Assembly: GCA_964618455.1 (NCBI GenBank)
Contig: CAZUAQ010000066.1
Location: forward strand, 1 to 25,720
DNA: 25,720 nt
Reading direction: 5' to 3'
Origin: CAZUAQ01 sp964618455
GTDB lineage: Bacteria; Planctomycetota; Phycisphaerae; UBA1845; PWPN01
Position numbers and translations under genes: made by a program. Positions 1-7,437 of the stretch are shown here, in pieces. Positions within the stretch are counted from its first letter, which is position 1; each line of letters starts with the position of its first letter. The notes below the pieces were generated by a model, which worked only from the letters and a program-made list of their open reading frames with translations, made no database searches and had not been told where the DNA came from.

Positions 1-113
1 TGTAAATGCTTGTATCATAGGGCTTTACAAGGGCGCGCTTTGCGAGTTACGCCCATTTCATTGAAGCTATACATTCAGAATCCAATGAAGCACGCGATTC
101 TCTACGAGAGCAG

Positions 114-344
114 ATGAGTGCTATCGTTGCATCCTATGACAACCCGGAGGAGATTGACGACGGTGTCGAGACGGCTCCGTCAAAACGGCTGCTGAGAATG
201 ATTCCTCGCTATAGAAAGATCGTGGACGGCGTGAACGCGGCGCAGATCATCGGGATCGATCGCGTGCGCGCGCAGTGTCCGCATTTTAACGACTGGCTTA
301 TTGGACTTGAGGCATTGGCGGCTGGGGATGAGCCCGATGGATAG
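114..344 (+). CDS. Short hypothetical protein, possibly the remnant of a longer gene
   Basis: A 76-residue ORF that I do not recognise. The reading frame stays open upstream back to the TAG at 18-20, and the upstream codons encode a coherent helical-looking stretch (…FIEAIHSESNEARDSL…) that joins smoothly to the ATG at 114. That stretch contains no ATG, GTG or TTG, and there is no good Shine-Dalgarno before 114. The true N-terminus may therefore have been lost or be out of frame, as in a decayed gene cut by the window edge. The C-terminal half (RYRKIVDGVNAAQIIG, then CPHFNDWLIGLEAL) looks protein-like. It lies 71 bp upstream of pheA on the same strand. It could also be a genuine small gene. 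Confidence 0.35.
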   Translation: MSAIVASYDNPEEIDDGVETAPSKRLLRMIPRYRKIVDGVNAAQIIGIDRVRAQCPHFNDWLIGLEALAAGDEPDG

Positions 345-415
345 GCAGGCTTTGCGTGTGCAGGGGAGTCTGCTAGCATAGAAACCTCAAGAGTCGGCGA
401 CATTGGACGAAATGT

Positions 416-1486
416 ATGGACCTCGAAGCGCTACGCAAACAAATTGATGCCGTGGACGAGGAGCTGGTCACGATCCTGAACCGGCGGGCGGAGATTGTCG
501 TCGAGATCGGGCGGCTCAAGAACGTCGACGGTACGCCGATCTACGCGCCGGACCGGGAGAAGCGCGTCCTCGACAAGATCCGCCGGGCCAACAAGGGGCC
601 CCTGCCGAACAGGACGCTCGTGGCCATCTACCGCGAGCTGATGAGCGGGTCGTTCGCCCTCGAAAAGCCGCTGCGCATCGCCTACCTCGGTCCGCAGGGG
701 AGCTTCTCGCAGTTGGCGGCCATGGGCAAGTTCGGGGCGTCGGTCGAGTACCAGCCGGTGACCGACATCCGGGGCGTGTTCGGAGAGGTCTCGCGCGGGC
801 ATGCCGACTTCGGCCTCGTGCCGATCGAGAATTCGGTTGGTGGCGGTGTGATCGACACCCTCGATGCCCTGCTCGATACCGACGTGCAGATCTGCGCGGA
901 GATCAACCGCGCCATCCATCACAACCTCATGGCCGACTGCCCCCTCGGCGAGGTCGAGACGGTCTATTCCAAGCCGGAGGTCTTCTCGCAGTGCCAGCGC
1001 TGGCTGAGCGAGAACAACCTTGTCGGCCGCACCGTCCCCGTGGCCAGTACGAGCAAAGCGGCCGAACTCGCCAAGGCCGAGGCCCGCGCCGCCGCCATCG
1101 GCAGCCACCTCGCCGGAGAACTCTACGGGCTCAAGCTGGTCTGCGAAAACATCGAGGACAACCCCAACAACGTCACGCGCTTCTTCGTGATCGGCAAGAA
1201 CCCCGCCGGGCGCACCGGCGACGACAAGACCTCGATCGTCTTCACCACCAAGGACGAACCAGGCGCGCTGGTCGACGTGCTCGACGCCCTCCGCCAGCAC
1301 GGCGTGAACATGTCGTTCATCGAGTCCCGCCCCAGCAAGAAACGCAACTGGGAATACTACTTCTTCGTCGACGTCGCCGGCCACCAGAGCGACGAGGTCG
1401 TCATCAAAGCCATCGACGCCGCCCGCCACCACTGCCTCCGCCTGAACACGCTCGGCAGCTACCCCCGCGCGACGGATGTGGATTGA
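416..1486 (+). CDS. pheA: Bifunctional chorismate mutase / prephenate dehydratase (P-protein)
   Basis: The 356-residue cytoplasmic enzyme converts chorismate to prephenate and then to phenylpyruvate, committing carbon to phenylalanine. Residues 1-80 are an AroQ-type chorismate mutase helix bundle (LRKQIDAVDEELVTILNRR). Residues 86-265 are the prephenate dehydratase domain, opening with LRIAYLGPQGSFS and ending with the catalytic TRF motif at 254-256 (NNVTRFFVIG). Residues 270-350 are an ACT regulatory domain with GALVDVL (283-289) and ESRP (303-306), the segments that bind phenylalanine in this family, so feedback inhibition is expected. Length is normal for P-proteins. A second ATG lies 4 bases upstream in another frame. 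The Shine-Dalgarno is weak (ggacga). It converges on the lyase gene ending at 1539. Confidence 0.95.
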   Translation: MDLEALRKQIDAVDEELVTILNRRAEIVVEIGRLKNVDGTPIYAPDREKRVLDKIRRANKGPLPNRTLVAIYRELMSGSFALEKPLRIAYLGPQGSFSQLAAMGKFGASVEYQPVTDIRGVFGEVSRGHADFGLVPIENSVGGGVIDTLDALLDTDVQICAEINRAIHHNLMADCPLGEVETVYSKPEVFSQCQRWLSENNLVGRTVPVASTSKAAELAKAEARAAAIGSHLAGELYGLKLVCENIEDNPNNVTRFFVIGKNPAGRTGDDKTSIVFTTKDEPGALVDVLDALRQHGVNMSFIESRPSKKRNWEYYFFVDVAGHQSDEVVIKAIDAARHHCLRLNTLGSYPRATDVD

Positions 1487-1538
1487 CGATCGAGCGCATC
1501 GCCCTTCCCAGACTCTTCGTGCTCCTTTTCGTTCGCTC

Positions 1539-3581
1539 TCAGTGAATCGGTTGATTCAGGAAGTCTTCGATGTGGGTGTAGCCGTCCCCGTCGGGATCAC
1601 GCGCGGCGTCCGCCGGGTTCTCGGGATCGAGACCGTGGCGTTCCTCCCAGATGTCGGGCATGCCGTCGTGATCGCGGTCCGGACGCGGTTTGCCGGTTTC
1701 GGGCGCGGGGATCGGCGACTTCTTCTTGCGGCTTCGGGCACCACGGTCGCCCTGGCCGGTCTTGAACTCGCGGACGAATCGCGCGTCGGTCGGATCGTGC
1801 GGCAGCGCGCCGACGACCGGCGGTAAGGCTTCGACCAGATCCTCGGCGGGCATGCACGTGATCGGCGGCGTGGGCAGCGGCTCGGAGAGCAGGCATGTGT
1901 TCACGTCGCGCGTCGTACGCGCCAGTTCCTCCTCCGTGAGGTATTCCTTGCCGACAAACGCCATGTCCCGTTGACGCGTCTCCGAGTCTTTCCACGAACA
2001 CACGTTGCCGGACAGCCAGGCGGCGGAACCCCGCATGTCGTTGAAGAAAAAGACCGCATAGTCCGACGACGACTGCGGGCCCCGGACGTACATGTTGTCG
2101 GCGATGTTCACTTGCGCGCCGTCCTTGACCTTCGTCCAGCTACCGCCGTTGTAGGCGAGGTTGTTCCGAAAATCGAAACGCGGCCTGGGAATACCGAATC
2201 GCTTTTTCTTCACGCGCGACCAGTAACCGCCGCACCCGACGAACTGGGCATTACGAGCATTGTTGCCGGTGAAAAAGTTGTGGTGAACGGACACGCGATG
2301 TGCGCCTTTCGTCACGACGCACCCCATGCTGTGGCCGTGGCGGCACTCGCCGTTGAGGATGTACGAGAGCGTCACGTCCTGATGGTCGCCGTTGATGCCG
2401 ATGTTCTCATCGCTCGCCCACGAGACCGAGCAGTGGTCGATGATGACGCGGCGGCTGTGCTGCGTGAACGAGATGCCGTCCCCGGGACTGTTGCGAAACC
2501 GCAGGTGGCGGACCACAAAATCATGCGTGTTGGCGATGATCAGCGGCTGATCGGCAAGGAGCACGCCGCCGCCCGGCGCGCTCTGTCCCGCCAGGGTGAC
2601 GAAGGATCGCGCCTCGCCCTTCATCGGGTCCGTTCGACTCCCAATGACCAGCGGCGCTTTCAGATGAAGGATGCCGCCGGCCGCGAAGGTGATCGTGCGC
2701 GGCTCTTCCTGTTCGAGGGCATGACGCAGACTCCCGGGAATGGGCGTATCGCCGGGAGCATAATCGTCGAGCTTATCCACGATCATCACCGTTCCGCCGC
2801 GCCCGCCCGACGTCGTTGAACCGTAACCTTCCGCGCCCGGAAAGGCGGGCCGTCCCGGCTTGCGCTCGCGCAGACGGTACACGCGGAAGTTGTCGATACG
2901 CATGTGATTGGACACCGTGCGAAAGCCGAACCAGCCGTCGAGGTAGGGATCCGGGTCGGTGATATCGAAGACGATCTCGTTGTTGCGGTAGTAGAGCGTG
3001 CGGTTGCCGGCCACGACGATCTGAATCTGCATCGTCCGGTTGGGCACGAGCAGGTATTCGGGATCGCGCAGATCGTGCTCGGGCAGGAGCGGCTTATCGC
3101 CCGTGCCGGTGTACCGCCGGAACCGCGTCGTCCGGTTGTGGTTGCCGCCATAGCCCACGTAGTACAGGCGAAGCGGATTGTACTTGTTGAAGTCGCCGCC
3201 GCGCGATTCGCCGTGCGCGAAGATGTCATCGGGCGAGGCGGGATCTTTGGCCATCCAGAAGCAATTCAGATCGCGGACGTGGTCGTTCGGACCGTCGGCA
3301 TCGATCATCGTCGGCTCGTATTGAATAAGTACCGGCGCGTCCAGCTTGTGCTTGAACCAGATCGTGCAGCCCTGTTTGTCATCGATCTCCAACTGCCCAT
3401 CACGAATCGCCGCCGTGCCGCCGGGCTTCTGCTCGACCACCCAATCGGACAGATCGCCTTCGAAGTTCTCGGCATGAAGCAGATGAGAGATCTCCATCGC
3501 GTCCCAGATGTCGTCCGCCTGAATTACTCCGCACACCATGATCGCGAAGCCGCATGCTGCCAGTGTGCCAATCCCTCTCAT
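1539..3581 (-). CDS. Secreted DUF6250-like + PL1-like pectate lyase with calcium-binding repeat tail
   Basis: A 680-residue exported protein. Residues 1-22 form a signal peptide ending near VIQA/DD. Residues ~38-237 resemble the DUF6250 concanavalin-like module seen beside polysaccharide lyases (DLNCFWMAKDP, YYVGYGGNHNRTTRFRRY, GWFGFRT). Residues ~245-560 are a right-handed beta-helix of the PL1 pectate lyase type: AFPGAEGYGSTTSGGRGG, GSLRHAL, and the family-typical IDHCSVSWASDE. Residues ~638-678 carry acidic calcium-loop repeats of EF-hand/thrombospondin-3 type (DRDHDGMPDIW, DPDGDGYTHIEDF). The likely role is beta-elimination cleavage of a uronic-acid polymer such as pectin; the exact substrate is inferred. 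The start has AGGAG nine bases upstream. It is the third gene of a minus-strand run, 73 bp after the oligogalacturonide lyase. Confidence 0.9.
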   Translation of the reverse strand: MRGIGTLAACGFAIMVCGVIQADDIWDAMEISHLLHAENFEGDLSDWVVEQKPGGTAAIRDGQLEIDDKQGCTIWFKHKLDAPVLIQYEPTMIDADGPNDHVRDLNCFWMAKDPASPDDIFAHGESRGGDFNKYNPLRLYYVGYGGNHNRTTRFRRYTGTGDKPLLPEHDLRDPEYLLVPNRTMQIQIVVAGNRTLYYRNNEIVFDITDPDPYLDGWFGFRTVSNHMRIDNFRVYRLRERKPGRPAFPGAEGYGSTTSGGRGGTVMIVDKLDDYAPGDTPIPGSLRHALEQEEPRTITFAAGGILHLKAPLVIGSRTDPMKGEARSFVTLAGQSAPGGGVLLADQPLIIANTHDFVVRHLRFRNSPGDGISFTQHSRRVIIDHCSVSWASDENIGINGDHQDVTLSYILNGECRHGHSMGCVVTKGAHRVSVHHNFFTGNNARNAQFVGCGGYWSRVKKKRFGIPRPRFDFRNNLAYNGGSWTKVKDGAQVNIADNMYVRGPQSSSDYAVFFFNDMRGSAAWLSGNVCSWKDSETRQRDMAFVGKEYLTEEELARTTRDVNTCLLSEPLPTPPITCMPAEDLVEALPPVVGALPHDPTDARFVREFKTGQGDRGARSRKKKSPIPAPETGKPRPDRDHDGMPDIWEERHGLDPENPADAARDPDGDGYTHIEDFLNQPIH

Positions 3582-3654
3582 GATGCTTTACTCCTGCCGG
3601 TTGCTGTATCTCTCCATCCGCGCTGACGCTTTCCCGCTCCGTAAGTACAGCCGC

Positions 3655-4911
3655 TCAAGACACATCGGGGATCATGTACAACTCGCTGTGCCCGGTTTCC
3701 GCGGAGTTGTAGAGCACCTGCGTACCGTCATGATTCCAGACGACGTGGGGGTGCGTACCCGCGATGTCCATGCGGAACGGTTGGCGGTACAGGCTCAGCC
3801 GCTCCACGGAGCCGCCCGCCACATGAACCATGAAGATGCCCTTGTGATCGAAGTCGACGATCCGCTTCCCGTCGGCGGCCATCAACGGATGCGAGCCCTC
3901 GATGGCATCGCACACGAGCCGCTTGTTCGTGCCGTCGAAATCGATCAGGTGCATGCGATACCCGCTGCCTGACTTCCAATCATTGAATAGAATGGAAGCC
4001 CCGTCCGGGCTCCAACTGTGATGATGCCCGAAGTGACACAGCCACCGCGCCTCGGAACCGTCGGCACGGATCACGTACAGGCTTCGGCGCACCTTCGGCT
4101 TGGGATGAACGAAGTTGGCCAGGAGAATGTGCCGGCCGTCGCTGCGCCACTTCGTGTTGCCGATGGTCATGTGTTCGAGATCAAATTCACCCCGGTTCGG
4201 TGTAAGGTCGTAGAGCTGTTCCTTGGTCACCACCTGACGCCTGGCGGAGCCATCCATCCCCGCCACAAACACCGCGTCCCGGTCGACGCGCGCCCCATCC
4301 TGCGAGTCACTTGACGCCTCTTCGCTCGGGGCGTGATAAACGATCGACCCGCCGTCCGGTGACATCTGACGAATGCCGCCGGGGAACGCATCTGTCTTCC
4401 CCGTATCGACATCCACCACGCCGACCTGGCCGTCACTGCGGTTGTAGTAGATCGCGCGATGGCGCGGCTGCCATTGGGCAAACGAAGCCCCGTGACTGTT
4501 GTACGCGGCTTCGCGCGCCACCGTGCGTATGCGAAACGCTTGGGTATCCATGATGCGCACCACTGCCTGGCGCGACATCAGCGCGCTGCCGTACGCCCCC
4601 TCCGGACCGGGCGACAGTGTGGTGGAGTCCACCGACGTGAACACGAGGTGCGACCCGTCGTGACTCCAGGGGCAGAGGTCGTAATAGCTGTGCTTGCTCT
4701 CGAGCCTGCTGTCGGTGAGCTGCCAGATGGTCCGGCCGGTGACGGGATCGGTGAACGCCTTCTTCTCCGGCGGATCATCGGACACGGGAGACGTCGGCGT
4801 ACGATCGCTCGCGGTCCGGGAGACATCCACGGGAGCCCGGCATCCGACGGAAACCGCCAGTGACCCGATCCCCGCCTGCTTCAGAAACTTTCTTCGTGAG
4901 AGATGTCGCAT
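3655..4911 (-). CDS. Tat-exported oligogalacturonide lyase-like beta-propeller (PL22-like)
   Basis: A 418-residue protein with a twin-arginine leader (SRRKFLKQAG, residues 5-14), so it is exported folded. A cysteine at residue 24 could be lipidated, but the lipobox is poor. The mature part is a beta-propeller with repeats of the W-SPDG / FNDW type, for example CPWSHDGSHLVFTS and HHHSWSPDGASILFND. The opening DPVTGRTIWQLTD and the histidine-rich FGHHHSW and GTHPHVVWNHDG are typical of PL22 oligogalacturonate lyases, where His residues hold a Mn2+ needed for catalysis. These enzymes cut unsaturated digalacturonate to keto-deoxyuronate monomers. The neighbours, a PL1-like lyase and an esterase, suit that role. 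A GAAGAAGGG tract precedes the ATG by six bases. The family is fairly sure; substrate is inferred. Confidence 0.85.
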   Translation of the reverse strand: MRHLSRRKFLKQAGIGSLAVSVGCRAPVDVSRTASDRTPTSPVSDDPPEKKAFTDPVTGRTIWQLTDSRLESKHSYYDLCPWSHDGSHLVFTSVDSTTLSPGPEGAYGSALMSRQAVVRIMDTQAFRIRTVAREAAYNSHGASFAQWQPRHRAIYYNRSDGQVGVVDVDTGKTDAFPGGIRQMSPDGGSIVYHAPSEEASSDSQDGARVDRDAVFVAGMDGSARRQVVTKEQLYDLTPNRGEFDLEHMTIGNTKWRSDGRHILLANFVHPKPKVRRSLYVIRADGSEARWLCHFGHHHSWSPDGASILFNDWKSGSGYRMHLIDFDGTNKRLVCDAIEGSHPLMAADGKRIVDFDHKGIFMVHVAGGSVERLSLYRQPFRMDIAGTHPHVVWNHDGTQVLYNSAETGHSELYMIPDVS

Positions 4912-4955
4912 ACGCTGCCCTTCTTCCTACCGAGACCTTTCTTCCCTCTCGGGTT

Positions 4956-5972
4956 TCATGACGGGGTGCGCGGCATGGGCGTCAGGTCGAACTGCTCGAC
5001 GACGAACTTCTCAATCCGCTTCAGCACGATGGTCCGATCGGGTTCGCGATTGAACCAGGCGTGTGGCTTCTTGGGGTAGATCTCCGTTTCGGCATGCACA
5101 CCCTTGGCAAGGCACCTGTCGCGGAACTCCAGCGACTGCTTGTAGGACACACAGAGATCGTGCGTGCCGTGCAGCAGGAGCACCGGAGGCACGTCTTCAT
5201 GGATGCGGCGAACGGAGGAAAGCTCGTCGTAACGATGGGGCACCTCTTCAGGCGTACCGCCCATGAACATCCGCATCGGTTCGATCAGGCTGCCCTTCTC
5301 GACCAGATCCCACATGTCGAACTCGCCGTTGATCAGGATCGCAAGGTCCACGTGGCTGGACTCGCCCGGGTTTCCGCAGGTTCCCTCGTATTCCGGCACG
5401 CCCGCCGTGGTCGCCACCATCGACGACAGGTGTCCGCCGGCGGAGCCCCCGACGATGGCGATGCGCTCGGGGTCGATGTTGAGTTCCAAGGCATGAGCCC
5501 GCACCCAGCGGACGGCGCACTTGGCATCCTGCAGCGCGGCGGGGAACGGGGCCTCCCCGCTCAGCCGGTAGTCGACGCACATGCAGTAGAACCCGTACTT
5601 GGCGGCAAAGAACGCCGAGTGAAAGTGAAACTGGCTCGGCGAACCGTGCTTCCAGCTTCCGCCGTGGAGTGAGATCAACGCGGGCCGCGGCTCGAGCGGT
5701 GTCTCGGCGGGCGTGATGATGTCGGCGGTCAAGTCCCGGCCATCAACGGTGCCGTACACCATCGCCTCGGTGAACTTCACGCCCGGCGGCATGTACGCCT
5801 CGCCACGACTCGGGTACTCGGAATTCTCCGACAGGTCGGCCAGCATGCGATCGTAGTGGACTTCGGTCGCCTTGTTTGAAGTCGCGCAGCCGGCCAGGCT
5901 GAGAAGCAGCATCCCCAGACCGATATGTGCGATCACGATCATGGAACGCGATGAAGCCTTCTTGATCCTCAT
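4956..5972 (-). CDS. Lipoprotein alpha/beta-hydrolase, probable carbohydrate esterase
   Basis: A 338-residue protein with a lipoprotein signal (LLSLAGC, lipidated Cys29), so it is membrane-anchored outside the cytoplasm. It is an alpha/beta-hydrolase of the hormone-sensitive-lipase/BD-FAE type: oxyanion-hole HGGSW at 103-107, nucleophile Ser177 in VGGSAGGH, Asp272 in HGTHD and His304 in KPHAWF. The catalytic triad is complete. Relatives in polysaccharide loci remove acetyl or other acyl groups from plant polymers, and here it would unmask substrate for the two lyases encoded downstream in the same run (44 bp gap). AAGGAG lies ten bases before the ATG. A peptidase or lipase role is less likely given the context. 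Confidence 0.88.
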   Translation of the reverse strand: MRIKKASSRSMIVIAHIGLGMLLLSLAGCATSNKATEVHYDRMLADLSENSEYPSRGEAYMPPGVKFTEAMVYGTVDGRDLTADIITPAETPLEPRPALISLHGGSWKHGSPSQFHFHSAFFAAKYGFYCMCVDYRLSGEAPFPAALQDAKCAVRWVRAHALELNIDPERIAIVGGSAGGHLSSMVATTAGVPEYEGTCGNPGESSHVDLAILINGEFDMWDLVEKGSLIEPMRMFMGGTPEEVPHRYDELSSVRRIHEDVPPVLLLHGTHDLCVSYKQSLEFRDRCLAKGVHAETEIYPKKPHAWFNREPDRTIVLKRIEKFVVEQFDLTPMPRTPS

Positions 5973-6080
5973 GACGAGTCGTCTCCTTGGGCTGGGGAAC
6001 CGTCGTCCTCCGTCATGAATCGCGTGCGCTACGATCTCGCACGTACGTTCCTTCTACATTCGGATTGCACGGCCTAGAGA

Positions 6081-6101
6081 TCGTCATCGATCAAATGACG
6101 A
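6081..6101. promoter_or_regulatory. Candidate operator: 7-bp inverted repeat in divergent control region
   Basis: The arms tcgtcat and atgacga are perfectly complementary, separated by seven bases (cgatcaa). It sits in the 5973-6225 gap between the minus-strand esterase/lyase run and the plus-strand glycosidase-like gene, where a shared regulator would bind. No convincing -35/-10 pair was recognised there and no regulator gene is encoded nearby. The binding role is inferred from position and symmetry only. Confidence 0.35.
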
Positions 6102-6225
6102 CGTAGAACGCTGGGGTGAGTATGAAGAATCCCCACTCTTGCGTGCACCCATGCATTCACGCATCCTAGTGTATCGTGATGTGCATGTCGAAGCATCACG
6201 CCTGCTTGATCAAGGAGAAGCGATT

Positions 6226-7365
6226 GTGCCGCATATGAAGCGAACAGGATCCTTGCTGAACGCGCGCCGACTGGTTTGCATCATGCTCCCCTGCCTGCTC
6301 TACGCCACCGCGTTCTCGGAAGAGAAAGCGAGCATACATCCTTCACCTTCAGATGCCGCCGGACCGCGAGCGCCCTTGCAGATCCCGCAACCGGCCGGCG
6401 ACTGGGAGGACGCGGCATTGATCGTCGGCGACGAAGGCTGGCATAATGATTTCTGTCTGATTCAGGACGACCGGAAACGCTGGCATTGCATCGGGATCGG
6501 CGGACCGGAAGGCCGCAACGATACGCTCTTCCACGCCGTCGGTCGCCGACTCACCGGACCGTACGAATACCTGGACAAGATCGGCGGTGACTTCGAACCT
6601 CGGGCCCGCCACATGTGGGCGCCGTTCGCCGTCCGCAAGGACGCCGACACCGCCTATCTCTACTACTCGCACATGGTTCGACCGGTCAGCGATTTCAATC
6701 CCAACGCGTCTGACGGCGATCTGATGGGCTGGTGCGACCAGTTCGCCATCCGCCTGCTCGTCGCCGATCCGGCGGACCTGCACACATGGACGCCCTATCG
6801 CGGCGATGCCTTGCACTCCGACAACATTGTCTTCAAGGAGAAATGCAGCCGCGACCCGTGCATCTTCTGGGACAAGCAGGTCAAGGCATACCTCATGTAT
6901 TATGCCGCCGTCGCGCCCGCGCCCGGCGGTCAGCACAAGGGACATGAAGGCGTGGTACGCCTGCGCACGTCCAAGGATCTGATTCACTGGTCCAAGCCCC
7001 GCACGGTGCTGGGCTGCCCGCCGGGATACGTCCACGCCGAGTCTCCCTTTTGCCTGTACCGCGACGGGTACTACTACCTGTGGGTCAGCGGGTACGACTA
7101 TTCCGAAATGTCACTCTACGTGTCCACCGATCCGTTCCACTTCGGTGACGCCGCCAGGAACCGGATCGCCAAACAGGCTGGCCACGCCGTCGAGATCGTC
7201 CGGGAGAACCAGGAGGATTACATCGCATCCGTGCGGAAAGAAGTCCGCATCCAGAAGCTGGTGTGGCGGCCCGCGACGAAACATGAATCGGTGAAGGTGG
7301 TTCGAGCCAACGGGAAGCTCCAACGCACAGAAGAAGTACCCGTGGAACCTTCGCGAGCAGATTAG
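6226..7365 (+). CDS. Exported GH43/GH32-clan-like five-bladed propeller protein
   Basis: I place the start at the GTG at 6226 because AAGGAG (6212-6217) lies eight bases upstream and a signal peptide follows at once (KRTGSLL, then a hydrophobic stretch to about residue 32). An in-frame ATG at 6139 lacks a ribosome site. The ~379-residue product shows the three acidic motifs of the five-bladed propeller glycosidase clan: Asp75 in HNDFCLI, Asp210 in SRDPCIFWD and Glu272 in HAESPFCLYRDG. Repeated YLYYSH / YLMYYAA / YYLWVSG strands fit propeller blades. It probably hydrolyses a side chain (arabinose-, xylose- or fructose-type) of the polymer attacked by the neighbouring lyases; the sugar is not deducible. 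It is transcribed away from the esterase/lyase run and converges on the heparinase fusion gene. Confidence 0.8.
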   Translation: MPHMKRTGSLLNARRLVCIMLPCLLYATAFSEEKASIHPSPSDAAGPRAPLQIPQPAGDWEDAALIVGDEGWHNDFCLIQDDRKRWHCIGIGGPEGRNDTLFHAVGRRLTGPYEYLDKIGGDFEPRARHMWAPFAVRKDADTAYLYYSHMVRPVSDFNPNASDGDLMGWCDQFAIRLLVADPADLHTWTPYRGDALHSDNIVFKEKCSRDPCIFWDKQVKAYLMYYAAVAPAPGGQHKGHEGVVRLRTSKDLIHWSKPRTVLGCPPGYVHAESPFCLYRDGYYYLWVSGYDYSEMSLYVSTDPFHFGDAARNRIAKQAGHAVEIVRENQEDYIASVRKEVRIQKLVWRPATKHESVKVVRANGKLQRTEEVPVEPSRAD

Positions 7366-7437
7366 GAGAACAGGACATCAACGCCCGTCGCCGCACACGC
7401 GAGGAAGGGATCGTTCACGCGAGAAGAGATTGAATGT

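Noticed and set aside
431..1432. A 333-codon minus-strand open frame opposite pheA
   Set aside because: Composition (D/E/V/G runs without motifs) is that of an antisense shadow of a securely identified gene.
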